Source: Lophius americanus
Taxonomy: Eukaryota > Chordata > Actinopteri > Lophiiformes > Lophiidae
NCBI GenBank assembly: GCA_037951165.1
Contig: JBBDHG010000015.1
Coordinates: forward strand, 9,032,501-9,096,500
Reading direction: 5' to 3'
DNA: 64,000 nt
The notes under the pieces were generated by a model that was given only the letters and a program-made list of their open reading frames with translations, did not search any database and had not been told where the DNA came from. Both the position numbers and the translations under genes were made by a program. Positions 11,206 to 22,622 of this stretch are shown here, piece after piece. Numbering within the stretch: position 1 is the first letter of the stretch; every line of letters begins with the position of its first letter.

Positions 11206-12889
11206 TTACAGCTGGACGTCCTTCACATTTTCAACCTACAGTATATTTTAGTCAATCAAAGTTCCACTCAGCTGTTGCGGTTTTTCTTTTTCCTGTGACA
11301 CTGTTCGGATGATAAGTACAGCATGTGGACGCTAGCGAGAACGATTCCGCTCAACAAATCAAAAAAAACAGTGAAGACAGCAGATCACATCTCATGTAAA
11401 CAGCAGACTGGATTAGATCACATCTATTCCAGTCATCTAAAGTAGGTGCAGCGGTGATTTCTATCTGCTCTTCTGGGGTTCAGACCGCTGACAGGACACC
11501 GACTTTAGAAACTGGATTTGTGAGGGAAATATTTCAGAAGTGGAGTCAGCTTCTGTTACTTAGCCATCTGACTACATAATTTGTTTTGAAACTTGTGGGA
11601 CAGCTTGGTGTTTTCCAGAGTTTTCTGGGATATGAGCCCATGCCTGTGGAAACGGTGGTTTGGGTTCCGCTACAGGAACATGGGCTTACTTTAAAATCTT
11701 TCTGTTTGGAGTTTAGTTAAACAATTAAGTGGGATGGTGGAAAGAATTTCACAACTCAAAAAGTGTATACATACTGACATACATCTATAGATATGGTTTT
11801 CTCAATGTTAATAGGGCCCAGAACTGTTGGACTATCCATATATGTGTGGGTTTTGGTTGGTAAACAGTAGAATGACCACCATAGAGTGAGAAGTGAACGT
11901 CACCTTCATCTGTTGTTACCGTTTTTACAGCTTGTTCTCTTCAAGAACTTTCAAATTTAATGTTTTCTGGACAGCTTCTTGGAAAAGTTCTCTTTTGGAA
12001 ATTTAATAAAAACTATCTATCCTTCTAAATGGAGCCATGCTGGATTAATTTGTTGGTACAGCCCAGTCTGCAGCGGACGGATGATGATGGACTTCAGGAA
12101 CGAGGAGCAAAGTTTTGTTTGAGAGCGATTTCACTACAAATGGAGATTAAAAAAAAGAGAAGTGGCTGCTGGATTAATTTAAGCTATTTTCCTCTGAAAG
12201 AATGGGCACTGGGTAGGGGTGGGAGTGTGAAGAAAGAATGGAGCACAGGGGGGGCGGAGAATGGTTCAGAGTCCTAGCCGGTCAGCAGGACATCCTGTTT
12301 GAGCCTCCAAATACCATTTCCTTCAATAAAAGGAGAGACCTTTCGAAATAATCTCCCACATAAGAGACACAGAGACATTGATTGTCACTCTGGCACGAGG
12401 CCAACACCGAGGAGGAGGGCTCCCCTCCACCCCCGCCGAGCCAAGACGGCAGTCAAAAAGCACCTCGAGGAAGTCATTAAAGCTCAAGGTTGATGAAAAG
12501 TCTCTCCTTCCTCCCTCACCACACCTCTCTGCATGTCTGAAGGCATGCTGCTTCGACGAAAACGCCTTCCAGGTTGTAGAACTAGTCACACAGAGGCAGG
12601 TGTTGGGTGCCGGCTCACACGATGGAGATGAAGATAAATAAAATAAAAAAATAAATAATAGCCTTTAATTTTTAAATCTTGAAATGAAGCAAACGCCCCC
12701 AGCTCTGTTTGATTCAAAGTTAATGCCAATTCATTAGAAATGCAGGTAGACCAGGCTGGCACGACAGGACTAATGGAAAATTCTTGACTACAAAATTCTA
12801 GATCTTCTGAATACTTGCAAAAAAGGAATTAATAACACACTGACTGGGCAGAAAATATTTCCTGTTAAAGCTTAAGCACTGAAACGTAC
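11206..12889. other. intergenic, no gene seen
   Basis: No recognised coding sequence. Several open frames of 60-88 codons overlap between 12299 and 12641 on both strands in a GC-richer stretch. None resembles a known protein, and mutual overlap on opposite strands argues against coding. Confidence 0.4.
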
Positions 12890-13300
12890 TTAAAGTTAGT
12901 CAGTGGGCGGGAATTACTTGTTTGCAATTTTGATACTTATCCCTGTCCTACACACGTGGCAAATCATAGATCTCCTGAATAACCATTGTGTCAATGTTCG
13001 CTTAGAAATTCTGCGTCCTATATATTCAGCCGCCCTACACTGATTTCCTTTTTGATTTCTGAAGACAGACTCCCTGGTCAGCAGTGGTTTGTACATACCA
13101 AAGTTATCCAAGGAAGAACATTCTGAAAAAGGGTGCTGGGCACCCAAATGTCATTGATGAACATGGGGATTGAAGACCATTCACTGTTATCTCATCCCAC
13201 TGAAGAGCTATTGTGGCCAAAATTGCTTACAAGAATGATTGCTGACTCTGACAGAAAGGTGTCAGAACCAGCATCAGTAGTTCCCCTCATTCCACGTATG
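12890..13300 (+). mobile_element. Tc1-like DNA transposon remnant
   Basis: The complement reads in the order expected of the common fish Tc1 transposon: TTCTGACACCTTTCTGTCAG, then ACAATAGCTCTTCAGTGGGAT, then ATCAATGACATTTGGGTGCCC, then TTCCTTGGATAACTTTGGTA and AACCACTGC. Transposase sense is therefore the plus strand. It is internally decayed, without intact terminal repeats or frame. Confidence 0.7.
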
Positions 13301-14848
13301 TACGTACATTGCTTCCTTCTCAAACATGATCATGATTAGATCATCCTGAGTTCTGAGGGAAGTTCTTCTCTTTCCCGTAGAAGGTTGAGGGTCTGGGGGG
13401 TCTGGAAGGTAAAGTAGCTCTCGTAGGCTACAACTTCCTTTAAGATGGCAGCTGGGATCCCATATTAAATGACGGCCTTGTTGTTCTTAAGGTTCCTGAT
13501 GGCATCTAAAACTGTCCCCCACGTCTTCTCTTTAGTTGCTGTACTCTTGTCCTTTTGCGCAGAGGAAACTGTTTCAGTGTCAGTTTTTGTTTCTCAATCA
13601 CAATATCCACCAAAATGCTCAGTAATACTTGACATGGTAGGTTCCGATCGCAGAGCTGTGTGGTGGGTCGCAGTGTTGCCTCCCAAGAAGAAGGTCTTAG
13701 GTTTTGAATTCAACCTAGAGGCTTTCTGTTTCCATGTTATCCCTGTATCTGCATGGGTTCACTCCAGGTACTCCAATTTCTTCCCAAATGTGAGGGTGAA
13801 AAGTTGTTTGACCTGTTGACCCTATGATGAACTAGCGACTTGTCTAGATTGTACCCCACTTGTAGGTCAGGGCCAGCTAGGATAGGTGTAACATGTCCAA
13901 CGCTCCAATAAAGGCGGCGAGGAGCAGTGAGGGGCAGCGAGGGTCAGCGAGGTACACCAAGTGACGCTGAGGTCAGTTCTGATTCTGCGGGTTAAAAACT
14001 AAACGTTCCAATTAGCTGAGATGATGTATTGTGATATTTCAATTTCTATTCTCTCCCGTTCATCTTAACCATCAGTTAACTGGTGCAAAATTGGATTGTG
14101 TCTGCTGCTTGTCCAAGTTTGTATCACATGTCTATTCTCTGAATTTTAATGTGTCAGACATTAGGAGGGTGCGTCATATACATCAGTCAGATCCAAACTC
14201 TTTGAAGTATACATTTTTGCCTCCAAAGTCTATTTCTGATTCATCGGGAACGCTGACAGCAATATGAAGACCACCAGAGCATGAGCGCTCTCTGTTTGCA
14301 AAGGGATTTCATTCCCCCTGACCATTCTGCCATTGTCAGCACATTTGCACAGATCTGTAGTAACTCAAAGACACTTATCATATGCTTTTGGTTTGCTTGT
14401 GTCCCTTGTTTCCCCCTGTGGCCAATCGTGTTGACCTTCCTGTCAGCTCCCCTGTGGAATTCTGGGTGGTGGTGCCTTCCTCCCTCAGCTCCTTACTCCC
14501 AGAATGCATACAAATTAGCCTTTCAAATATCAGATCAAGTTATGCAAAGAACAAAAACAAGCAGACTTCAAAGGGGGAAGGCGAGCAAGGAGGGATGCTG
14601 CAAGCAGAGGATTCAGCCAGCGTGCTAAGGGGTCCCATCCTCAAGCTCTCGGCTACATTTGGCTCCCAGAGACCCCCAGCATCCACCAAAATGAGTACAG
14701 TCCTTTGGAGCAAATCCCAATCCCAAACCTGGTCTTTGATTCCAGGGGGCTTGGCACTGCTCCCTCTTCCACTGCTTTGTTCCTCTTGATGGATCTAGGC
14801 GGGTCGGCGAACCGTGACCCCAGCCAGCCCACCCCGTCTGTGTTAGCT
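13301..14848. other. intergenic, no confirmed gene
   Basis: Open frames of 115-135 codons occur at 14281-14628 and 14382-14789, overlapping in different frames. They match no family I recognise. Short GC-rich repeats of the type GGCAGCGAGGGTCAGCGAGG occur near 13910-13970. Confidence 0.4.
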
Positions 14849-14860
14849 CACACACACACA

Positions 14861-14936
<76 letters not shown>
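14849..14936. repeat. (CA)n microsatellite, 88 bp
   Basis: A CA dinucleotide run with a single CCC interruption near its left end. Its length suggests a polymorphic locus. Confidence 0.98.
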
Positions 14937-14940
<4 letters not shown>

Positions 14941-15056
14941 ATGCCAAGCCACCACAGAACCCAACAGGAAAGGAGGGAAAATAGAGGAAAATGTGGACAA
15001 ATGTGTTGAAAGCATCTTGAATCAAAGTCTCATCCCTGACAGCGATTATGACGCGG

Positions 15057-17914
15057 TGAGTGTCGTTGCTGCTTTCATTGTGTCTGTTCTCATAAGTTAG
15101 CCATGTGTGATGGCAAGCAGGAGAGTCTGGACTGCTGCCTATTCAGATGCCCTGAACCACCTGCCACCAGATGGACCCGAGTGTGAACTTGAACAAGGAA
15201 GACTGGGGAAAAAAACTTCTTAGTTGTTCCCCAGCCGCTTCACTTTCTCTCTAACTGTGTCATCAAACTGCGCTTTATGTCGTCTTTGTTGGTGCTGGGA
15301 TGACGAGCTTTTACAGTCGCTCACTGGAACCTTTGTGTCCTGAAGCCAGAAACGAAACAGCCGCTCTTCAAGAGGCTACAGGAAATCATCGAGTTCAATC
15401 AGCGGCATGTAGACAGATGAATCCTTCGCTTCTTCTTTATGAACTCAAATATATCCCGTCGAATTCCATTTTAGCACAACATGCGTCTCATTTCCATGAT
15501 TGGGGCCATCACTTGATCATTACAGGCTCACAATACATGATTAAGAAATCAATGTCTGCTTTAGATGTTCCTCAGGGAGATGAGAGAAGAAGTCCTCCTA
15601 ACTAGGAGATGATGCCTGGCTCCTGTGGACGTGAGCTCCATTGCAGATATGTTTAGGAAAAAAAGATGTGCCAAAGAGAGAATAAATCACAGCCACAGAA
15701 AAACTGAGAGATGCATTGGCTGAAATTAAAAGCATGTTTAAGAAATATTTTTTTGATAGTTCCTTTCATCTTTCTCTACCTCCTCCTCCTCCTCCTCCTC
15801 TGTTAGATACGGCGGCATAAGCTCACATATGCAGTCAGATGGATTGGCAGATGGTGGAGGCGGAGGGTTTCTAGCCAACCACCACATACGTATGTAGTGT
15901 GATGTTTTTGATGTGATGTTTAATGTTCGGATACACCTGTTCTGCGTTTTATGAAGAGAATGGGCGATGGCACTGATTGGTTGGAAATTTATTTTATTTT
16001 ATACCCAAAATACAACAATGCCGAATTAGTGGAGGTTAAATAGAACTGCAAATATGAGTCAAGAAAAACAGATTTTATATTCAATATTTTTCCTATTCCA
16101 AACAACAACTGCTCTCACTGTGGAGGGAAGTATTGATATTGACAATTAAAATCAACAGAAAGTCCTGGTCGAGGCATAGCAGTGAGGCAGCTGAAACCCG
16201 GACAGGAAGTAAAAAAGAAAATGGAGACAACAAAATTACCGTAACATTTATGTTGCAACTACAATAATGACCAAATGGCTTTGTAATTCAATTATTGACG
16301 ACTTTTACAAGAGAAGCATTAAAGAAATCGTAAATAGGCTCAACAAAGTTCTCCCAGGTACACTACAATTGAAAAAACATTTTTCATTTAATTCTTATTG
16401 CATGTTGACAAAGAATTTGTCAGGGTGCATTTGAAACATTAAATGTAAGTGAAGTTTAATAAATCTGACACTGAGGGCCCAGGACTGCTTTTATTAATAT
16501 ATTTTTAATGTCCAAAAATAGACGCTTGATTAACGAGGTGAAAATATCTTTCAAAAAGGCTATTGTTGAGGAAAAGGGTTAAAAAAAACACTTTTTCAAC
16601 AATGTCTCCCTTTTTAATAAATTTGGAAAAATAAATAACCCCATTATCAGTGCGAGAGAAAAAAAACGGATATGGAACTTTTTTAGAATTCTAAAAATAA
16701 AACTTAAAAAAACCCCCCAAAAAACAACAGTATATGGAAAAAAAAGGGGGATGTCAGAAATAAATAAGATGGCATTTTATTCTCTTTTTAAAAAATTAAA
16801 TTAAATAAAGACAAGATTAAAGTCAGATTTTGGCTTGTATTCCCTGACTTTTGCCTAAATATTTTAGTTTTGTGATGGTTAATTTAATATCACAAGGGGA
16901 AATTACTTTATTTATTACTTTTTTTTCGTGTGATTAATAAGTAATTGAAATATTTTTAAATAATGTGGCCCTAATCCTCTTCTAACATTTTAAAATTGAG
17001 AAAATGTGCATAAAAACTGGATAATTGGACTTGCATCTTTAATCATATTTCTTATATTAAAAATAATTATCATCCCTGATTGATTATTTACATGGGTCCC
17101 AATAATCTGAAGGGTATCCAAATATGACAGCAGTGGTCTCAAAAATGACTATAGACATTCTGGTGCCCAATTGTTGGAAATGTTTTCCACCAATGGCTGG
17201 GAAAATAGCTATTCTGGTAGACAAATCTGTTTTTACGAGATTACTGAAGATCTACGAGATACAGAAGTAAAAAGAAGTAGAATTATTCTCATCAGGCATT
17301 TTATGGAAAACCTCTCTGATTATCTAAACTGTCAGTTGTTAATATCTCCGCAATATGCGGTCTTAATATAATATTACTACGTGTGATGATTGCAAGTTGC
17401 TCTGAGGGTCTGCAAATCCAAATAAAGATTAAATTCAACCAGGGAAGCCAGATTTTGTAATGGCTTCCAGAGAGACAGTCCGGCCTGAAGGCAGATAGGT
17501 AAACGCCGCCGTTTTACTTCCTGCACTTAAATTAGAAGCAAACTAAAAAGTCCAACCTAGACCCACTTAATGGGTGAGTGGAGCCCTGCCTCCATGGAGC
17601 TGGAGGGAGAACCTCATTAGCACTCCGCTTTTCACCAGGCCTACAGACAAATCATCAATAGTGGAGCAGACAGAAGTGCTTGTTAAAGACTCCAAAGGTT
17701 AGAGATCAGCCAACCGCGTTTTGAAGTTCACTAAACCCGTTTAGAGGCTTTTGGCCGCAGTTAATCTCATCAGATAATCAGGTAAAGCTCTGCCAGAGAG
17801 CAAGAATCGAGAAGTAAGACATGTAAAAATATCAATGTGTGATATCCTCAAACAAGTCTTGGACAGAGGCGTGGGAGGAATATTGCGATCTTTAAAGGAA
17901 TAGTTCAACACTTC
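15057..17914. other. intergenic, no gene seen
   Basis: A (CTC)n run lies at 15779-15800. 16000-17100 is very AT-rich, with a hairpin-like sequence near 16562-16604. No recognised coding sequence. Confidence 0.45.
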
Positions 17915-18260
17915 AAGGTCCAGTGTATAAGATTTAGAGTGATCCATTGGAGAAATTAGGATATACTATCCAGCGTAATGTTTTGTTTTGGGTTTTTTTC
18001 TATATATTTTGTATAAAAACACATGAAATTAATACATTTTTACTGTTGACTGAGAATGTGCCCTTTATGTCTACAGAGGGAGAGGTTCATCTTCCATGAG
18101 GGAGCCATGCTGCACTGCTATGTCTGTGCAGTAGCCTGCACAAACTAACCAAACACTGGCCCTAGAGAGGGATTTTTGAGTATTCCTAGACAGTCTAGAC
18201 CGATTATCTATTCATCACAGGGATTGACACATAGAGACAAAGAGTGAAATTTGCCATCCT
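17915..18260. mobile_element. inverted-repeat (MITE-like) element, one end only
   Basis: It starts AAGGTCCAGTGTATAAGATT and continues with AGAGGGAGAGGTTCATCTTCC and AAACACTGGCCCTAGAGAGGG, in the same order as a common teleost non-autonomous element. The opposite terminus was not found, so this is a truncated copy. A related terminus pair is at 29101-29767. Confidence 0.55.
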
Positions 18261-18396
18261 ACTGGATATTCTATTAACATAACATCTTCAAACAGACAGC
18301 GCTCTGATAAAAAAAAAAAACTTGAAACTTACATATCTTCTAGATCTATTATTAATATTTTCCCTTATAGACTTCCAACTACATGTGGTTGGTCGT

Positions 18397-18422
18397 TGTC
18401 AACTCTAAAAATAGAGTTGACA
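18397..18422. repeat. perfect 11-bp hairpin
   Basis: TGTCAACTCTA, loop AAAA, then TAGAGTTGACA. No gene context. Confidence 0.9.
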
Positions 18423-19032
18423 TTTAAAAAAATAAAAAAAGCACATTACACGGACGGAGCTACTGGACTGACAGTCACTCAAATGTAACTGTTTGTCATT
18501 TTGTATTACATTGTTAAAACTACTTTTCTAAAATCGTGATAAATTCTACCACGTAACTAGTCGATGTTAGGATGTGTTTACTCATTGCTGAGTATGTGAC
18601 ATCACTTACCACCGTTTCTCATGCAGTGCATGCTGGGAAGTTCTCATGGAACTTCACACAACTTCTGAGAATGAATCTGGAGGCGTTTTGAGTTTGTTCT
18701 TATTCCGTATGGGGTCTGTTTATTAATACTTCATCTCACAAATGAGGCGGAATGCAAACATCTCCAGGTTTGGACTCATTTTATCCAATCAGGAAGTCGC
18801 CCTTTCCTCCATGTTTGATTGGTTTGGACAGGCCAGTAAGACGAGCGCCGGCATGGTGTGTGAGCCGACTCTGGATCACTTTGAAAAGTGTTCTTAATTA
18901 TTTCAAATGTCACATTTGATCACACTTCTTCCCACCAAAAGAAAAGAAAACAGTTATGTTTTTGTAAAGTCCCACAGCATGTGTGCAGACTCACAATTTA
19001 CAAGGAATTTACTATTTCCTTTGAGGGTTTTG

Positions 19033-19934
19033 ACCACAGGAAGGACATTGTTGAGGACAACTTATCACATTTATTCTAAAGGAAGGACTGTTTATTACAT
19101 CTATTCTACAGGATAGATACCCTAGAGGACATTTATCACATTTTTCTAAAGGAAGTCGGAATTACACCGTGGAGGACACCTTATCACATATGTTCCATAG
19201 GAAGTAGGAAAGACACAGTTGAGGACAACTTATCACGTTTATTCTATAGTATGGAAACCCTGGGGGACGCCGTATGACATTAATCTTATGTTAAGGGCTA
19301 CCTAGAGGAAGTTTATACAATTATTCAATAGGAAGTAGGAAGGATGACCTAGAGGACACCTTATCACATTTATTCTATCGGAAGTAGGAAGGACACCGTC
19401 AAAGACACCTTATCATATTTATTCTATCGGCAAGACACACTGGGGGCCACTTTATCATATTTATTCTATAGGATAGACACACTGGGGGACATTTTATGAC
19501 ATTAAATCTATACGAAGGACACCCTGGTGGGGACCTTATCCAATTTAATATTTGAGAAGGACACCCGAGAGGACAGTTTGTCCAATAATTCTATAGGAAG
19601 TAGGAAGTAAAAAGGACACCGTAGAGGACATCCTATAGGGAGGCAACTTATCACATTAACTTTTAATAGAGAATACTCCTTATCCCATTTATTCTATAGG
19701 AAGTAAGAAGGACACCGTCGAAAAAACCTTATCATATTTATTTTATACAACAGGCAACCTGGAGGACATCTTATCACATTTACTCTATAAGAAAGACACC
19801 TTATCACATTTATTCTATCGCATAAACACCCTAGAGGACACTTTATCACATTTATTCTATAAGACACCTTATCATATTTATTCTATAGGAAGAACTCCTT
19901 ATCAAATTTATACTATGGAAACTGGGGGACACTG
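19033..19934. repeat. degenerate minisatellite, left block
   Basis: About 21 diverged units carry the core cTTATCACATTTATTCTATAg followed by ggaagtaggaaggacacc or gaggacac variants, spaced about 25-60 bases apart. The array resumes at about 20180 after a SINE insertion. Variable spacer lengths between cores suggest repeated slippage or unequal exchange. No protein or RNA role is evident. Confidence 0.9.
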
Positions 19935-20175
19935 GGGGGAAAGCTGTAGCTCAGTGGATAGAGCAGCTTCCTCCTAATCATGAGATCAGTAGGTTGCCAG
20001 TTCAAATCCCACCAGGGTCTACTTATCATAGGGTCCTTGAGCAAGACCCTGGAACCCTAGCTACCTGGGTGCTCCAAAGGGGCCACCCACTGCTCCCTCA
20101 GGGGTGGGTCAAATACAGAGAAATATTTCACTATGTTGTACTTTGTATGGCTATATTTGATCAGTAAAGAATTTA
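19935..20175 (+). mobile_element. tRNA-derived SINE inserted in a minisatellite
   Basis: The head is tRNA-like: an A-box TAGCTCAGTGG at 19947-19957 and a B-box-like AGTTCAAATCC at 19999-20009 at normal spacing. The body contains GGTCCTTGAGCAAGACCCTGG and CTCAGGGGTGGGTCAAATAC, as in fish tRNA-SINEs. Minisatellite units lie on both sides, so it inserted into an existing array. It is not a functional tRNA: the acceptor arm does not pair and the body runs on. Related sequences are at 26140-26210 (reverse) and 43940-44170. Confidence 0.85.
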
Positions 20176-20179
20176 GTTA

Positions 20180-20430
20180 TTTATTTTTATCACATTTAGT
20201 CTAGAGGGTAGATAGACACACTGGGGGACACTCTACGACATTTAGTCTATAGGAAGGACACCCTGGGGGGGGCGTATCACATTTAATCTATGGGAAGGAC
20301 ACTACATGAAACTTAATCACATTTATTCCATAGGGAGTAGGAAAGACACCGTGTAGGACATCGTATAACATTTATTTTTAATAGCAAAGACACTCAAGAG
20401 GACACCTATCATATTTTTTCTATAGGATGG
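20180..20430. repeat. degenerate minisatellite, right block
   Basis: About six further units of the same core (TATCACATTTAGTCTA, CGACATTTAGTCTATAGG, ATCACATTTATTCCATAGG and others) with GACACACTGGGGGACAC spacers, continuing the array left of the SINE. Confidence 0.88.
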
Positions 20431-22398
20431 GTAAGGGGCACACCTCTTTGTTAATGTCCCCCTGTGTGAGCAGCAAACTAGAGCATGAACGTCTTGCCAG
20501 CAATGAAAATGTGCTGACGTTCTGAGGGTTATGAATTTGCATGAAAGTACCAATTTTTGACCAAGTAGAATTAACAGCACAAGAAAAAAAATCAGATTCC
20601 AGTAACTAGCAGAACCATGTGTGAAATGTCCCTTTTTGCATGTCAGACAATAAAAACCCCATTTTATGTTTTTTTTTTACATCCCTAGAGTAAAGGTCAG
20701 TAGAGGAAGAGAGGATGATAAACTGTGGGACCTGACCATCTGTGACATCATCACAGGTTAGTTAATGATGTCGCTGTGTAAATGAAAGGTGAGCCAGTCT
20801 TAGTGATGGTGAAGTTTTTATTGGTAAAAATATGGTCCTGTAATAAACAGCTTGGAAGGAGCAACATTTCCTGTCTGCTCCTGTTTAAAACCGTTTTAAC
20901 ATACAAGCTGACAAAAGTCAAAGCTGCACCATAAACCTAACAAGTGATGTCATCAGTTTATAGTGACATCAAGTTGGACAAATGATGTTAACGGTACAAT
21001 AAAAATAACAAAAATTTCAAATAAAAATAAAGCCCCTAAAATGGGTCTCAAAACATCTTTCAAGACATTACTCAACATCCCTCTCCGTTTAAAATAGAAT
21101 TTTCTCAATCCATGGAGAAATCCTTGTTTATCAGAAACACTTTTCCAAGTATTAACAACGGCTGTCAGACAAATGAGCAGAAAATATATTTACCTCAAAG
21201 ATGTATCGGACTAAAAGTATAAAATAAATAATATGAAACTATTCCAGTAAAGAACATGCACCTTAAATTTGTACTTAACTGAAGTACTTGAGTAAAAGTA
21301 CTTAGTTACAATCCACCACACTCTAGAATATGAATCAGCATTTATTTTTCTAAGGTTGTCATCCGATCTAACACCAGTTTAGAATCTGAAATCGGTTAAT
21401 TTGCATTGCCATTTCTCATTATGTGATTCATTCCTTCCTAAAAGTCTAATAATTAGATGAGTCACTGCTTCTCTTCATTCTAAACAGACCAAAGACATGA
21501 AGCCATTTAGATAGTGTTAGAGCGCCACCTCATGTTTGATTTCAGAATTAAAAAAAAAAGGAAATTTTCACCTATAATTTAATATATAAGAAAAAATATT
21601 ATCTTCAGAAACTTAAGGCTTTGTAATATACTTTCCAGGAAATGCACTAATTTATTGTTTGAGTTATGGAAGAATGAGCTTAACGCCAGCCTGTTACCAT
21701 GAAAACAGGAAAATACAATAAGGCACTTCATAACCTGCTTGTGTGCAGTATTGTTAAAAAATACTTAAAAATATTTGTGATCTGCTCCAGAAAGAAAACA
21801 AATACTCAGAATAAGAATAAGCCCTAACCATAGAAACAGAAGTCCAAAAGGTCCCTGAATAAATGAAAAGAAAACAGAATTGTTTAAATTCTCCAGAAAT
21901 CATGTTATGTCTCTCCTCCCCTAAATGGTGGTGGGATTTGAAGAGGAAGTAGATGAATTTGCCAACATTACTTTGGTCAAACTTCGCTCTGCAACTCATT
22001 AAAACATCTATGATGAAATAGAACCAATTAGACATAAGTAAAATTCTTTTAACCTTTTTAAAAACATTTAGGTTATTCTATCACACAAAACATACTTCAC
22101 GCAATATGCAAAATGGTCTGACTGTACCAGTCTTTATTGAGGAATCAAAGTTTTCCCAGTTCACATTTGTCCGTCGTTAAACTCATTACATGCTCAGCAA
22201 CCATCAGACAACTTGAGGCTGAAACTGACGATCTGCACGATTCAGCTTGTTCCAGGCATGCTGCGGTCCTCGGTTTCATCAATCGCCTGATGATTAACAA
22301 GAAAGACACTGTCCAATCTGAGTGTAGAAACAATAACAGAAACCCTATGAAAATGCGAGAACGTCTAGAGCAAACAGCAAAATGAGCCCAATAGGAGC
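20431..22398. other. intergenic, no gene seen
   Basis: No recognised coding sequence. Near 21280-21325 the phrase GTACTTGAGTAAAAGTACTTAG resembles the terminus of a common fish inverted-repeat element, but I could not find a partner end. The right part lies just downstream of h2az1; a second reverse-strand AATAAA is at 22133-22138. Confidence 0.4.
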
Positions 22399-22404
22399 TT
22401 TATT
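22399..22404 (-). other. h2az1 polyadenylation signal (candidate)
   Basis: AATAAA on the minus strand, about 220 bases past the h2az1 stop codon, the first such hexamer after the stop. A second is at 22133-22138. Choice between them is inference. Confidence 0.6.
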
Positions 22405-22622
22405 AAAACACCACTTTAAACATGGGGGAACAGCACAAAAGCAAAGTTCAACAAAAACAGCCGCACCAAAAAAAAGAAAAGAAAAAGAAAATGAGCTTCT
22501 CTGAAGCCACTTTTAAAAAAATACCCCAGGTGAGTAAATGCAAGCTCAATACAAATTATCCCTAAAAGTGTTCTACTCTAAGACATTTAACCAGTTGATG
22601 CACACTTCCAGAGCAGTTCCAG

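Noticed and set aside
14625..15025. Cys/Val-repeat minus-strand proteins
   Set aside because: They are translations of the CA microsatellite.
19945..20010. Functional tRNA gene
   Set aside because: A- and B-boxes are present, but the acceptor stem does not pair and the sequence continues into a SINE body.
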